Source: Pyronema omphalodes (lineage: Eukaryota; Ascomycota; Pezizomycetes; Pezizales; Pyronemataceae). Taken from it: DNA of 64,000 nt. The DNA lies in contig JAJJXM010000026.1 in assembly GCA_024516155.1 (NCBI GenBank), positions 372,001 through 436,000 on the forward strand, given 5' to 3'. The notes beneath the pieces are model-generated. The model was given only the letters and a program-made list of their open reading frames with translations. It made no database searches and was not told the origin of the DNA. Shown here piece by piece: positions 35,164 through 45,683 of this stretch (position 1 is its first letter; each line of letters starts with the position of its first letter). The position numbers and the translations under genes are program-made.

Positions 35164-35904
35164 ACATTTGGGCGGTTGCAAAGGTTTTGGAATTCGATTG
35201 ATAACGGGTGTTCGGGATTTTTGCTTTGCTATTTTTGGTTTGTTTCAAATGCTCTGATTATATGGTCACGTTTGCTGGGGGAACCATGTGAAGTTTTGGG
35301 GAGCAGAGAATGACTAGCTTCTTATAAACTATGGAGCCAATAAATCTTGATAGCAAGAATTTTGGAGACGCGTCTGTACTAAAGGGGCTTTATTATAGAT
35401 CCTGCTATGGCAAACTAGTTGTAGCGTCGTGCATTAGGTCCATAGTTTACTGGTCGTGTCCCGCGATTATCGTTTTGTCAAAGGGTGTTTGAAAAATAAG
35501 ATTTCGGGTTATTCAACGGAATCCATATGTGCACAACGTCCAGAATAAGGGTTGCAGTCTGCAGAGCCAAACCAGGAATTAATTGTCTGCACCTTCTTGC
35601 TCCGCAATCCGTCAGTCTTATGGACTTATAGTTAAAGTTGAAGTTAGGGTTCAGGTTAATGGATTTAGGTCTAGGATTACGCTCAGGGCTAATTGGGGCT
35701 AGGTTAGGGTTATATTCATATCAATATTCGGTAAAGTGTGTGGTTTACCGAGAAATGTACTTTAATCTGATGTATTCTATACATTTACCCTAGTTTAGTA
35801 CGAAAAACCTCGTGAAGAGAAATATGAAGTGGTATTCCGACAATAGTGCCTAAAAAGAAAACGTGGTATTCTAATAAAAATACAATACATAATACCGGCG
35901 CACA
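35164..35904. other. Intergenic spacer with degenerate telomere-like repeats
   Basis: Apart from the telomere-like words described separately, this stretch is AT-rich. I see no coding frame in it. Confidence 0.35.
35635..35715 (+). repeat. Degenerate interstitial telomere-like repeats
   Basis: GTTAGGGTTCAGGTTAA and GGGGCTAGGTTAGGGTTA lie about 50 bases apart with TTTAGGTCTAGGATTA between them. They are variants of the fungal telomere unit TTAGGG. Only scattered perfect units remain. Confidence 0.45.
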
Positions 35905-36236
35905 TTATAGCCTTTCGTCAATCGTTTTCTTTGTATCCGCAACATTTATTGCTGCTAGAAATATGCCGGAGTGCTCTTCACAAAAAACACGTTTTCTTGC
36001 TTCGAGAGTCCGCTTCTGCAACTCTAAAATATCGTCCTTCAGCCACTGTCCTTCACTTAAGCGGCCATATTTTATGTACGCCGGTGAAATAAACCATATT
36101 CTCTTTAAAGCGTCTGGATTATCATTACCGAAAAGGCTTTACCGCGCACATAAATTTGTTCATCTAGCGTTACTGAAGACCTCCCAGTCGTACAGCTCAA
36201 TTCAAAATGGAGTCAAAAACGGACCACACTGACTGT
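35905..36236 (-). pseudogene. Decayed gene fragment with frameshifts
   Basis: On the - strand a continuous protein-like reading needs two one-base corrections. One segment has CTTGRSSVTLDEQIYVRGKA. The next, one frame away, has NDNPDALKRIWFISPAYIKY, then LSEGQWLKDDILELQKRTLE and NVADTKKTIDERL, ending at TAA (35905-35907). The amino-acid composition is strongly coding-like, no splice signals explain the shifts, and there is no start codon. I recognise no family. It is best read as the remnant of an exon or a transposon gene. Confidence 0.45.
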
Positions 36237-36630
36237 CGGAATATGAGAACTGTACGGGGACCTAAATCAGTTGACCTCAAGTAGCATGAACTGCGAAAAC
36301 TGCGAAAACTGAATTATTGCAAGACCAACGTTCAAGGGTCATTACCTGTATTGTTTGGTATAGATAATAGCCAAGGAATACTGATATTCGCAATGTGCTG
36401 CAGACAAATGGCTGGTATTAGATATATTGTCTGTGCGAAACTCAATTTCAGATTTTGTCTGTTATGCATCGCCCACAGTTACTTGCCCAATCATGAGCCA
36501 TTCATCAAACCAAGCAAAAAAAAAGGCCCCAGTCCCTCACACAGAGAGAGCGAGGCCTTCCTTTACAACTGGCTCGTTCCAATCCTAATGTGAATGGTAG
36601 AATATTCAACTGGAATATCTCTTCCCCAAT
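36237..36630. other. Intergenic spacer
   Basis: AT-rich sequence without a credible coding frame; it ends at the left inverted repeat of the next element. Confidence 0.35.
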
Positions 36631-37622
36631 GGTCCAAAAATCCGACATGGAAAAACCCCCCACCTCCATCCTATAAGACTGTAGCATAACAGTTAAATAA
36701 GACAGAAGTGGGGGGGGGGGGAACTCTTTATTTTACAAGCTCTATAGCCCGAGCTGGGAATAGTACTCATACATGGGCATCGGAAATGCAAAGATTCAAG
36801 AAGGGTTGGGGATAAGGGGTGATTATAAAGCCATAGGCGGCCAATATTTGCGTCTTTGAATAACATTGAACTTCTGGCTCAAATATCGGGCACTGGAGAT
36901 TTTCGGGATTACTCGATTAACGGTAGATTATACAATGGCAATATACAATATTGTCATCCATCAGCCGTTACGGTAATATAGAGCTTGAATACAGTCAGAT
37001 GCCTCAAAAGAACAAAACAAGAAAAACCAGCTTCTTTCAACCGCGCGAACCGGAGCAATGTTTAGTGAGGCCTAGATCCCAACAACGGTTTATGCATATT
37101 GTATCAGCAGATCATGAATACCGTGCAGCAGTATCGCTGGATCCACAGTATACAATACTTTTCTCCGCCAGCCGTTACGGTAATGTTGAACGTGAATACG
37201 GTCAGATGCCTGAAAAAAACAAAAGCAAAAAACAGCTCATTTAAGCCGCGCGAACCGGAGCAAGTTGCAACGTTCAGTGAAGTCTAGATTCCAACGCATA
37301 ATATATCACCGGATAATGAATACCGTGAATGACTATCGTTAGATCCAAAGGCTCCCCGTTGACCGCTGCCCGTTCTGTGTACTCAATTCAATTGGCGGTA
37401 ACTTCGACCCATATCCAAAAAGCTAAAATATAAACCCCCCCATTCCCCCACCCTTCTTGAGTCTTTGCATTTCCGATGCCCATGTATGAGTAACATTCCC
37501 AGCTCGGGCTATAGAGCTTGTAAAATAAAGGGTTTTCCCCCCACTCCTGTCTTATTTGACTGTTATGCTACAGTCTTATAGGATGGCGGTGGGGGGTTTT
37601 TCCATGTCGGATTTTTGGACCA
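36631..37622. mobile_element. MITE/foldback-like element with long terminal inverted repeats
   Basis: The left arm (about 36631-36815) and right arm (about 37435-37622) are near-perfect inverted copies about 185 bases long. Each outer end starts TGGTCCAAAAATCCGACATG, and each arm carries GCTCTATAGCCCGAGCTGGG and GGGCATCGGAAATGCAAAGA. The interior has no transposase frame. It holds two direct copies of a roughly 195 bp unit (about 36960-37155 and 37157-37350) sharing AGCCGTTACGGTAAT and CGCGCGAACCGGAGCAA. A G12 run lies in the left arm. Target-site duplication is unclear; at most AT flanks both ends. Internal promoters or ORFs were not seen. Confidence 0.7.
36960..37350 (+). repeat. Internal tandem duplication of the inverted-repeat element
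   Basis: Two direct copies of about 195 bases share AGCCGTTACGGTAAT, CAGATGCCT, CGCGCGAACCGGAGCAA and AATGAATACCGTG-type words. Divergence is moderate, about 25 percent by eye. Confidence 0.6.
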
Positions 37623-38225
37623 TCATCATGACAGCTATCATAGAATAAGGGTAAGAAAATATAGCGGGAAAAGGACCATTATCTCCCCACGAAGGAATGG
37701 GGCTTTTTGCGTCTGGACTCCTGAGAAATTGACATAACAGCTCCCAGGCATTGACTTTCGTACTCGACATCAAGCGAAACCCCCAGCGGGCATGATAAGT
37801 AAGTTCCTATCATAATACACTTGCGCTTTAGACTACGTTACACAGACCTATTACCGCTAGAATAGTCATGTGATTATTTTGTAGACTATTCATGTGTCAT
37901 CACTCGCAATGAAACTCGCATGGATTATTTCAAAATTTTTTCTTTGTTTCGGACTTACATTTTGAATGACGTTTATGAAATCTCTAATCACAATTGATTT
38001 TTAACGGTTTTGGGAAGGACGTTTCGTGGAATATTGTGTGATATGCGCATATTGTTACTGCTAGAGGCTGTCACCAAGCGACGAGCTTTGAGATTTGGAT
38101 AATCATCCTACCTAATTAAAATATTGAGAAAAAAAATACATGAAGTTTATGAAAAAAATATTCTGATGCTTTGATTCACTATTTTACTTCGAGGCACCTG
38201 CATACACACCCAATGATATGTATGC
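37623..38225. other. Intergenic spacer
   Basis: AT-rich sequence. A - strand frame of 65 codons at 37576-37773 is mostly made of inverted-repeat sequence and is not supported as a gene. Confidence 0.35.
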
Positions 38226-40094
38226 ATGAGATGGAAGTTCGGTGCTCACCCACCACCACTGGATCCAGAAACCCAAATCTACGCCCATTCCCAACTCCAT
38301 ACAACAATCCCATACCACCTCCATCATTATTACACCCTTACAGTATTACGGCCTTACAGCCTTACAGTCTCTCCAGCTCCCCTCAACTCAAGCGGCCGAC
38401 ACATGAATACCCCCCTTACTGTCCTCTCTACACCCGCGCCTACGCCGCCACCTCTTCCGGCCCCCTTACCACCTTACCGTCGCCCACACCCCAGCTCCTC
38501 ACAGCCGCGTCCATCCTTCTCCCGCCGTCTCCCCTCTCTCCCTCCTAATACAACCTATCAACAACCTCCTCCTCGATCCCGCCAATCATCTAGTTACCAC
38601 CCCGGAAACCCTCGAAGCCCTGGAAGTCCTCAAATTCCACAAAACACCTCAAACGCCAACCCTTTGATTTCCTACCATCCAGGCCTCCCTCAAAAGCAAA
38701 ACACAAAGCCTGTCCCTGCACCACAGCTTTTTCTCCGATCCGCAACCCGCCAGGATATACCAGCATGTCTTTCTGTACTCCTGGATAGCCTTTACTAGGA
38801 CTCATGGCATTTCCGACGAGTATTCCGACGACGGAGAAAGTTTCCGGGGGACATGAGGGCTTATATTTTGGGTGAGTTGGAGACGATTTTGGAAGATACA
38901 TCCAAGAGGTTGGTAGTTGTGGAGTTGGAGAGTGTGCAGATTGATGAGGTTACGGAGTTGGAAAAGAGAGAGAAAAAGGTTGTTGCATTTGCAGTTTAGG
39001 AAAGAATCGCCCAGAAGTATCCTCTGAACAAAAATCCCTGGAATAAACCTCACCAGCTGTTACAGACTCTTTGGAAGTGGAATCGGAGATCAGAAGAGGC
39101 ATCCACAGCTACACAGATGTTTTGGAATTACCTTTCAACGAATCTAAGGAAACTGATGAAAAAGGCAATAAACTTACTGGATTATAATAGAGCTATCAAC
39201 TATATCTTCTTATCCAGGTTTCGGAAAGCTAACAGAGAATTCGAGGAGACTTATTACACGACCTATCCGGAACGCTGGCATTGTCGATACTTATCAACGA
39301 GCCGGAATTACAGAGGGTTTGGGGCCGGTACGCTGCTATTGAAATGGGGGATGGAGCAAGCCACACGCGAATGCTATGAAGATGCCTACAATTTCAGCAA
39401 AACAGCCGATACATCAACATCTATATCTACATCTACTTCCAAACCCCCCTGTTTTTGTGATTTGAACGGAGAATCGGCTTGCAAGTTATGTTACACATTC
39501 GACATGAAAAAGCTTAACCCACCCAATCGCCCTTCGACAGTGGTCTGTACAGCTGAAACAAATGCAGCATCAGCAGGAAAGGGAGAGCACTGTGAAGAGC
39601 TTTTTTATAGGCTTGGATGGCGCCGGTTAGGTAGGACTTTTCTACCAACTGTAGGCGGGATTGATATGGGGTGTCCTATGGTTTGGAGTCCGCCACCTCC
39701 ACCTCCAGAGTGGTATGAGATAGAAAAGGAACGAAGAAGGAGAGAGAAGGAAAGGAATAGAGAGAAGGAGAGAGAAAGACAGAGGAAGAGAATGGGAGTC
39801 AAAAGACCAGTCGAGGAGAGTAAAACATTAATGCCTGGAGATGCAATGATGGCAGCGGGAGTTAGAATGATGGGTAGTTGCCAAACAGCCAGAGTGAGAG
39901 TGCTAGACCGTTCTGAAGAATTATCTGCCGAGGAAACGACCAGACCGATGTTGAGGCCACATCATGGCATTGGTTGGAGACAGTGGGTCTGGGCTGTGGC
40001 TAATAATTGGTTCATAAGACCGGAAGTGTTGTATTATGCTTTCTATGCTGTGTTATTCTTAGGGCTGTTGTGGATTAAGAAACTTTTGGGGTAG
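38226..40094 (+). pseudogene. GNAT-family acetyltransferase frame interrupted by two in-frame TAG codons
   Basis: One reading frame runs from ATG 38226 to 40094 (623 codons) and is interrupted only by TAG at 38796-38798 and 38997-38999. The N-terminal 150 residues are Pro/Ser-rich and probably disordered. The GNAT fold begins at LFLRSATRQDIPACLSVLLD. Between the stops lies RRKFPGDMRAYILGELETIL, and the second TAG falls in VVAFAV-stop-ERI, where relatives have Trp. The acetyl-CoA loop RNYRGFGAGTLLLKWGMEQA is intact. The C-terminus is a basic region followed by one transmembrane segment (VLYYAFYAVLFLGLLWIKKL). Relatives acetylate small molecules or peptides; the substrate here is unknown. No intron covering either TAG preserves the fold, so I treat it as a recent pseudogene, with stop readthrough or base error as alternatives. 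Confidence 0.7.
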
Positions 40095-40471
40095 GACATT
40101 GTTGGTGGGTGTAGGATTACCACGGAGGTGGCCATGGGGAATGTAAGAGTATTCATCCAATTAATATTAATATTAATACTTAATTCCATAATACCATCAT
40201 ACCATCCCTTCGTTCTCGACACTGGTCCATCATAGATGTTAAGCTTATAATCAAACACAGCGTCTCGAAGTATTTTATGTAGAGTGCATACATATCCTCC
40301 AATTCTAACTGCGCATGTCTCGCGTAATTTATGTAGTACATATGTCATACGTCAACGATCAACCACCAACCTCGAAAACACGCTAAATACCCACGTCGCA
40401 ACGTCAACCGGCCGCAAGTCGCAACGCGTTCCCCACCCCTCGCCGAACCTCGAAAAACTCCCATCCACCTA

Positions 40472-41628
40472 ATGACCACCACAGCACCCCCAACCTCCCC
40501 CTCCTCCTCCTCCGCAGCAGCACCACCTCGTCGTTCCCGCTTCGACCAAACCGATGCTCCTGCCAGACAAAACTCCTCACCAGCAATATCCTCATCAACA
40601 ACACAGGAACCGCAACCAACCCACCCACCGCAACCACCGCAACCACCGCAACCTTCCCAACCTACAAGACCGGAATATACCCTAAAATTCACGCTCAAAG
40701 GCCACGAAGCCGGTATCTCAGCCGTAAAATTCTCCCCCGACGGAAAGTGGCTAGCAACATCCTGTATTCCCCCTCTTTATCCTTCTCCACCACACCACCC
40801 CACTAACCCCCCACAGCCGCAGACTCAACCCTAAAAATCTGGCACTCCCTCACAGGCTCCCACGAACACACCCTCTCCGGCCACCAAGCCGGTATCTCCA
40901 CTCTTTCCTGGTCTCCCGATTCCCTTCTCCTCTGTTCCGGCAGCGATGACAAGACCGTTCGTCTATGGGATACTCTCAGCGGTAGACTATGGAAAACTTT
41001 AAAGGGACATCATAATGCGGTTTATTGCGTTTCTTACTCCCCTAGAGGCACTATCATTGCGTCGGGATCTTATGATGAGGCGGTTAGGCTCTGGGATGTA
41101 AGGTCGGGACGGTGTATGAAAACTTTACCTGCGCATTCGGATCCGGTTTCGGGGGTCGAGTTTAATAGAGATGGAACTATTGTTGTGTCTTGTTCTCATG
41201 ATGGGTTGATTAGGATTTGGGATGTGGCTACGGGACAGTGTTTAAGAACTATGGTGGAGGAGGGGAATGTCCCCGTCGCTTCCGTAAGGTTTGCACCTAA
41301 TGGGAAGTATCTCCTTGCGGGAACTTTGGATAGTTGTGTTAGGTTGTGGGATTATGTTCAGGGGAAGACTTTGAAAACTTATCAGGATCATAGGAATGAG
41401 AAATGGGCGGTGCAGGCGGAGTTTGTGGTGCACCAGGGGAGGAGATTGGTTATGTGTGGAAGTGAGGATTCGGATGTCTTTCTTTGGGATGTTAATTCAA
41501 AGGAACCTGTGCAGATTTTGGTCGGGCATGAGGATGTGGTTCTAGGGTGCTCGGCGCATCCGACCGAAAAAGTCCTGGCTACTGGAGGGTTGGATAAGAC
41601 AGTTAAGATTTGGGTGGATGAGAGTTAA
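40472..41628 (+). CDS. SWD3: WD40 protein, WDR5/Swd3 type (COMPASS subunit)
   Basis: Exons are 40472-40763 and 40817-41628, about 367 residues, with a 53 bp intron. The first 65 residues are low-complexity, with [12 protein letters not shown]. Then seven WD repeats form a propeller: [74 protein letters not shown] and so on, ending [12 protein letters not shown]. The spacing and the phrases [12 protein letters not shown] and [15 protein letters not shown] match WDR5, the arginine-peptide-binding scaffold of the Set1/COMPASS histone H3K4 methyltransferase. Length beyond the propeller is only the disordered N-terminus. The gene ends 590 bp from, and converges with, the secreted repeat protein gene. 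Confidence 0.9.
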
Positions 41629-42216
41629 GGTGACGGAGAAATGTGGATTGGAGGGTTGAAATAGTTGAAATGTTTTTGTTACGGTAATACTATAGCAGGC
41701 GTTGGGAGTTTGGATAATAGCGAATAGGTTTGCTTTTTGATGTATTTCGGAATGACTTTCGACACTTGTACTCGGTTACACGGGAAAAAGACATTTGATG
41801 CATCACCAGAACTATAAAGCACTGAATCAACAGATGGAAATTGCTTCTATCAAATATCGCACGGTCAACCTAGTCCCTCACAGACACCACGAAGCAATGC
41901 AGATACAACAACAGAGCACAGAATTCAACAATTGGTTTACTTGGCAAAACGCTTACATCGACCCAATATGATACATCTTCAGTCATAACCAACTTCGCCA
42001 TTCACAAACGAAGTCACGATACGAAGGAAATCTAGTAATGAAAGCAATTTGATTGACAAAGCCTCCCTCTTCTACTTATGTTACAATCCACCTTAAAAGT
42101 TCCATCTATGAACCACCAATAACATAAAGCGTGATACAAACATCCCGCTACACAGCTATTTAATCCTATGCTCAACAGGTCCAATAATTATCAAACTAGC
42201 CGCATAATGTTCCCCT
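41629..42216. other. Convergent intergenic spacer
   Basis: This stretch separates the 3' ends of the WD40 gene and the secreted-protein gene. It is AT-rich with no ORF of note. Confidence 0.4.
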
Positions 42217-45113
42217 TTACTTCTCCTGGCCGCCATGGCAACAGCCTCTATCAGCCTTCTGCGGACGACTGCTCGACTTTTGTGCACCATGATCCTCCTC
42301 ACAGCCCTTGTACATTACCGCATAATTCTCAGGATACTTGACTCCCTGACGAAGAACGGGGCACACGTTCATTTCGTTGGCGCAGTAATACTACCCACTG
42401 TTAGCATCAAATTTCATAATCAGTCATATGGCTCGGATTATACCAATCGTGGATCGTAAGCCTTCTTTCCACACATAGGAGCGTCGATATAAGGTAATCC
42501 CAAGTCGTGAGGAACAAAGTATTGGGCATTTACAAAGAACTCATAGTCGTATAAATCTTCAAGTTGCGGGCCAGGATCTTGGCCCCACGGATACGCTAGT
42601 TCATCTTTGGCATACTGTTCTGACCATTTAGGTACAAAAACTCCCTGGAATGACTCGTCTGTTCCATCCACTTCAGGGGCAGAAGCAACAGCAGGTTCGG
42701 GTTGCTCAATGGCGCAAGAATCATCTATAGGATTGTAGCATCCCTTTCCACATGGCTGCCATCTGACAAAGCTGGGTTGATCGGCCATGCGGTGATCAAA
42801 GGTGACTGGACAGGGGTCGTGGTTTCCCCACTGATGATCGCACCAGTACTGTATCAAAGTATTAGCTTCAGTGAGATGATATGAATTTAATGGAAATACA
42901 TACCATTCGAGGATCATAGGCCTTTCCATTGCAGGTCGGAGGCATAAAAGGGCGTTCAATGCCACCGATTGAACCGGTGGGATATTGCAAGTGATCCGGA
43001 TCATTGGGCCTCTTGACAGGATACCCCGAGGATTCATGAAGTTTCTCGCCGATAACGGGATTTCCAAGAGCACCAATTTTTCTACGAACTGGATTTCCAT
43101 GATCATCGTAGTATTCCACAATCGAAAAGAGTTGATCAGGGTTGTGGTATAACGGTCCGTCGGTATCCAGGGTCATTGGACTGTCGTATTCGCTACTGAC
43201 TTGCAAGCCGTCTGCACTGATGTCGTATTGTGGCCTTGAGTAGTGTTCTCTCTTGCTCATCTTGGCAGGCTCCACAGGTGCGTCAGGGGAGAGGGCATAG
43301 CTCATAGGGTAGTCTGGATAATTGGGTCTAAGTGATTCATGGATGTGATCCTTTGGATCCCAGAGCACTTCACCGGTATATGGATTGATACAAGCATCTT
43401 CGCTGTTACGTACTGCCCTGTCATGTTCGTCAAAGAAATATGGGAGGGGTGGATATTTGTGGTATTTGTATTGCATGACTGATGGTTCTCCTACACCCTT
43501 CTCTGAATTGGTAGAAATAACTGTAGATCCTTTTATTAACGGTGTCGGCAATCCAATATCTGACTTATAATTAGGTGGAAGCGTGAACTCCCCCTTCATG
43601 CTCTTCATATCGCGAAAGAAACCCTCAAAGTCGGCATAATACTCCATTGGATCGACATAGCCAGGGTCGTATACTTCTTCCACTGTTTGTGTTGGTAGTG
43701 GGGCTTCTTCAGAAAGTGATTCTTCTCCCTCTACCAACGCCTCAGATGCTGCTTCAGAAGCCATTTTCACCAGTCCCTCGGGCTCTACCCCTACTAAGAC
43801 CTCAGAGCAGCCTTCCAAAGCCGCATCAGTCGCTCCAGTTGCTTCAGATCGCTTTAATACGCATTTGGTAGGCACCGGTTTCCTCGTCAAATGTGGCGAT
43901 TTATCATCCTCATTCTGCTTCATCATCTCCTCGTAGGTAAGGCCAGTAAAGAACTGTGTAGGAATAGGCTGCCCAGCGTCTGGTGTCCACAAGCCCGCTG
44001 ATCGTGCCGATTCTCCAGCATGGAAACGGTCCAAGAGATGCTGCTGCTGTCTGCTGAATCTTCTGGCGGCCCAGTCGAGGTCATCTTGATTTACTCCCAT
44101 TAATGGCGATGGAGCTGGGGTAATTTCAGGTAGACACTGCTCTCCGTCTCGCTTTACGCATTTGCTTTGTACCGGTTTTCTCGTCAAATGTGGCGATTTG
44201 TCATTTTCATTCTGTTTCATCATCTCCTCGTAAGTAAGACCAGTAAAGAACTGTGTAGGAATAGGCTGCCCAGCGTCTGGTGTCCACAAGCCCGCCGACC
44301 GTGCCGATTCTCCAGCATGGAAACGGTCCAAGAGGTGCTGTTGCTGTCTGCTGAATCTTCTGGCGGCCCAGTCGAGGTCATCTTGATTTACTCCCATTAA
44401 TGGCGATGGAGCTGGGGTGATTTTAGGTAGACACTGCTCTCCGTCTCGCTTTACGCATTGAGACTCTGCGGGTCTCCTTGCTCTCATTATCTGATAATCA
44501 GCTTCATTCTGTTCTCTCAGCTCCTCCTTGCTTAGACCTGTATAGAACTGTGTAGGAATAGGCTGCCCAGCGTCCGGCGTCCATAAGCCTGCCGACCGTG
44601 CCGATTCTCCAGCATGGACCCAGTCAACGTGGTTCTGCAACTCTCGGCTGTTTGCTCTAGCGAAAGCCGACATTGCAGCTAAATGTTCTGGTGATATTGT
44701 GTTTGAAGCTGTTGTTATTTCGGGTGGCGGTACAGTTGCTTCGGCCAGAGAGTCCTTGGCATTCTTCTCTTCAGTAACATCCTCAAGATTTCCAGTAGGC
44801 ATCGGCTGTGGTTCATCGCGAGGCAAAACAACACCCTCCATAATTTTTCCTGGTGGATATCTGCATAGTATCATTTAAGTCAGCATAGCCAATAACCAAT
44901 ATTCCACCCATAAGAGATTACATACCTCCGATGACCATCAAATGCCATCTGGGACTCAAGAATTCTAGCACTCAGTAACGGAATTCCAGGTTGCTTGGAT
45001 GAAAGAGAGCTGCTGGGTGAATTGATAGCTACGGCTGCTGCATTGCTATTGTTGAGAAGGAATAGGATGAGAGCAAGGGATAGTAGCCTCCCGGGGGACC
45101 GGTGGCCCTGCAT
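42217..45113 (-). CDS. Secreted repeat protein with evenly spaced Lys-Arg sites and Cys-rich C-terminal modules
   Basis: Predicted exons (reading direction) are 45113-44926, 44860-42904, 42848-42444 and 42390-42217, about 907 residues. An N-terminal signal peptide (RLLSLALILFLLNNSNAAA) indicates secretion. Three related units of about 99 residues each carry HAGESARSAGLWTPDAGQP, and CVKR motifs lie near residues 200, 299 and 399. Two of these read CVKRDGEQCLP, and all are candidate Kex2 sites. A Pro/acid-rich middle follows. The C-terminus has two Cys modules, CNGKAYDPRM with YWCDHQW, and CGKKAYDPRL with YYCANEMNVCPV. An intron interrupts both modules at the same point. The C-x3-AYDP-x2-Y-x-C pattern is reminiscent of CBM52-like wall-glucan-binding modules; that is inference. 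Likely a wall or extracellular protein, possibly yielding peptides. No enzyme domain seen. Confidence 0.8.
43849..44445 (-). repeat. Two near-identical in-frame 297-300 bp coding repeats
   Basis: 44445-44149 and 44148-43849 are tandem copies within the secreted-protein gene that differ at few bases. A more diverged third unit precedes them (HAGESARSAG at about 44616). Near-identity suggests recent duplication or ongoing homogenisation. Confidence 0.85.
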
Positions 45114-45137
45114 CTTGAAAAGGGGAGATTGAAACAA

Positions 45138-45683
45138 AATTCAGAGAGGAACAATTCTGGAGACGAATCCTAGGGGAGCAAAATTAAGAAGAAGAGGGGT
45201 TTATCAAAAGCTCGACAGAATCAAAATGTCGAGATGAGGGGGAAGTGGAAGGAGAAGGTGGATGGTAAGGAGAGAAGCAGGAACGGGGAGAAGAGGTGGT
45301 ATGTATACAGAGAGATGGAGCTTGCGGCCTGGCGTAGGCACGGCATGCCGATATTATCCGCCATGGGATACCGTGGACAACTTCTGAAGCCTGCATCAAA
45401 TCGCCAAGGAGATGTTGTTGGTAACGTACAGTATCGGCGAAATTGTCGGCGAAACTCAGCGGGTGAGAATTAATGATGCGGGTAGCATGAGAGAGCCACT
45501 GAACGCGCAGTTTATCGGCTGCAGAGCTCTATGGGTCCGTGGTTTTCTCTGTATCGTGGTTCCTTGGCAACTAATTAATTTGATGACGAATACTGAGTTG
45601 TTTCAGCATATTCCACTCTGGAGAGTACCGAGTTAATTAGGACTTGGTTATAAAATTCCGTTAACATTTAAAGCCTATTTAGT
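45138..45683. other. Intergenic spacer
   Basis: This holds the secreted-protein promoter side and the 3' flank of the dehydrogenase gene. Frames here are short and I support none of them. Confidence 0.35.
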
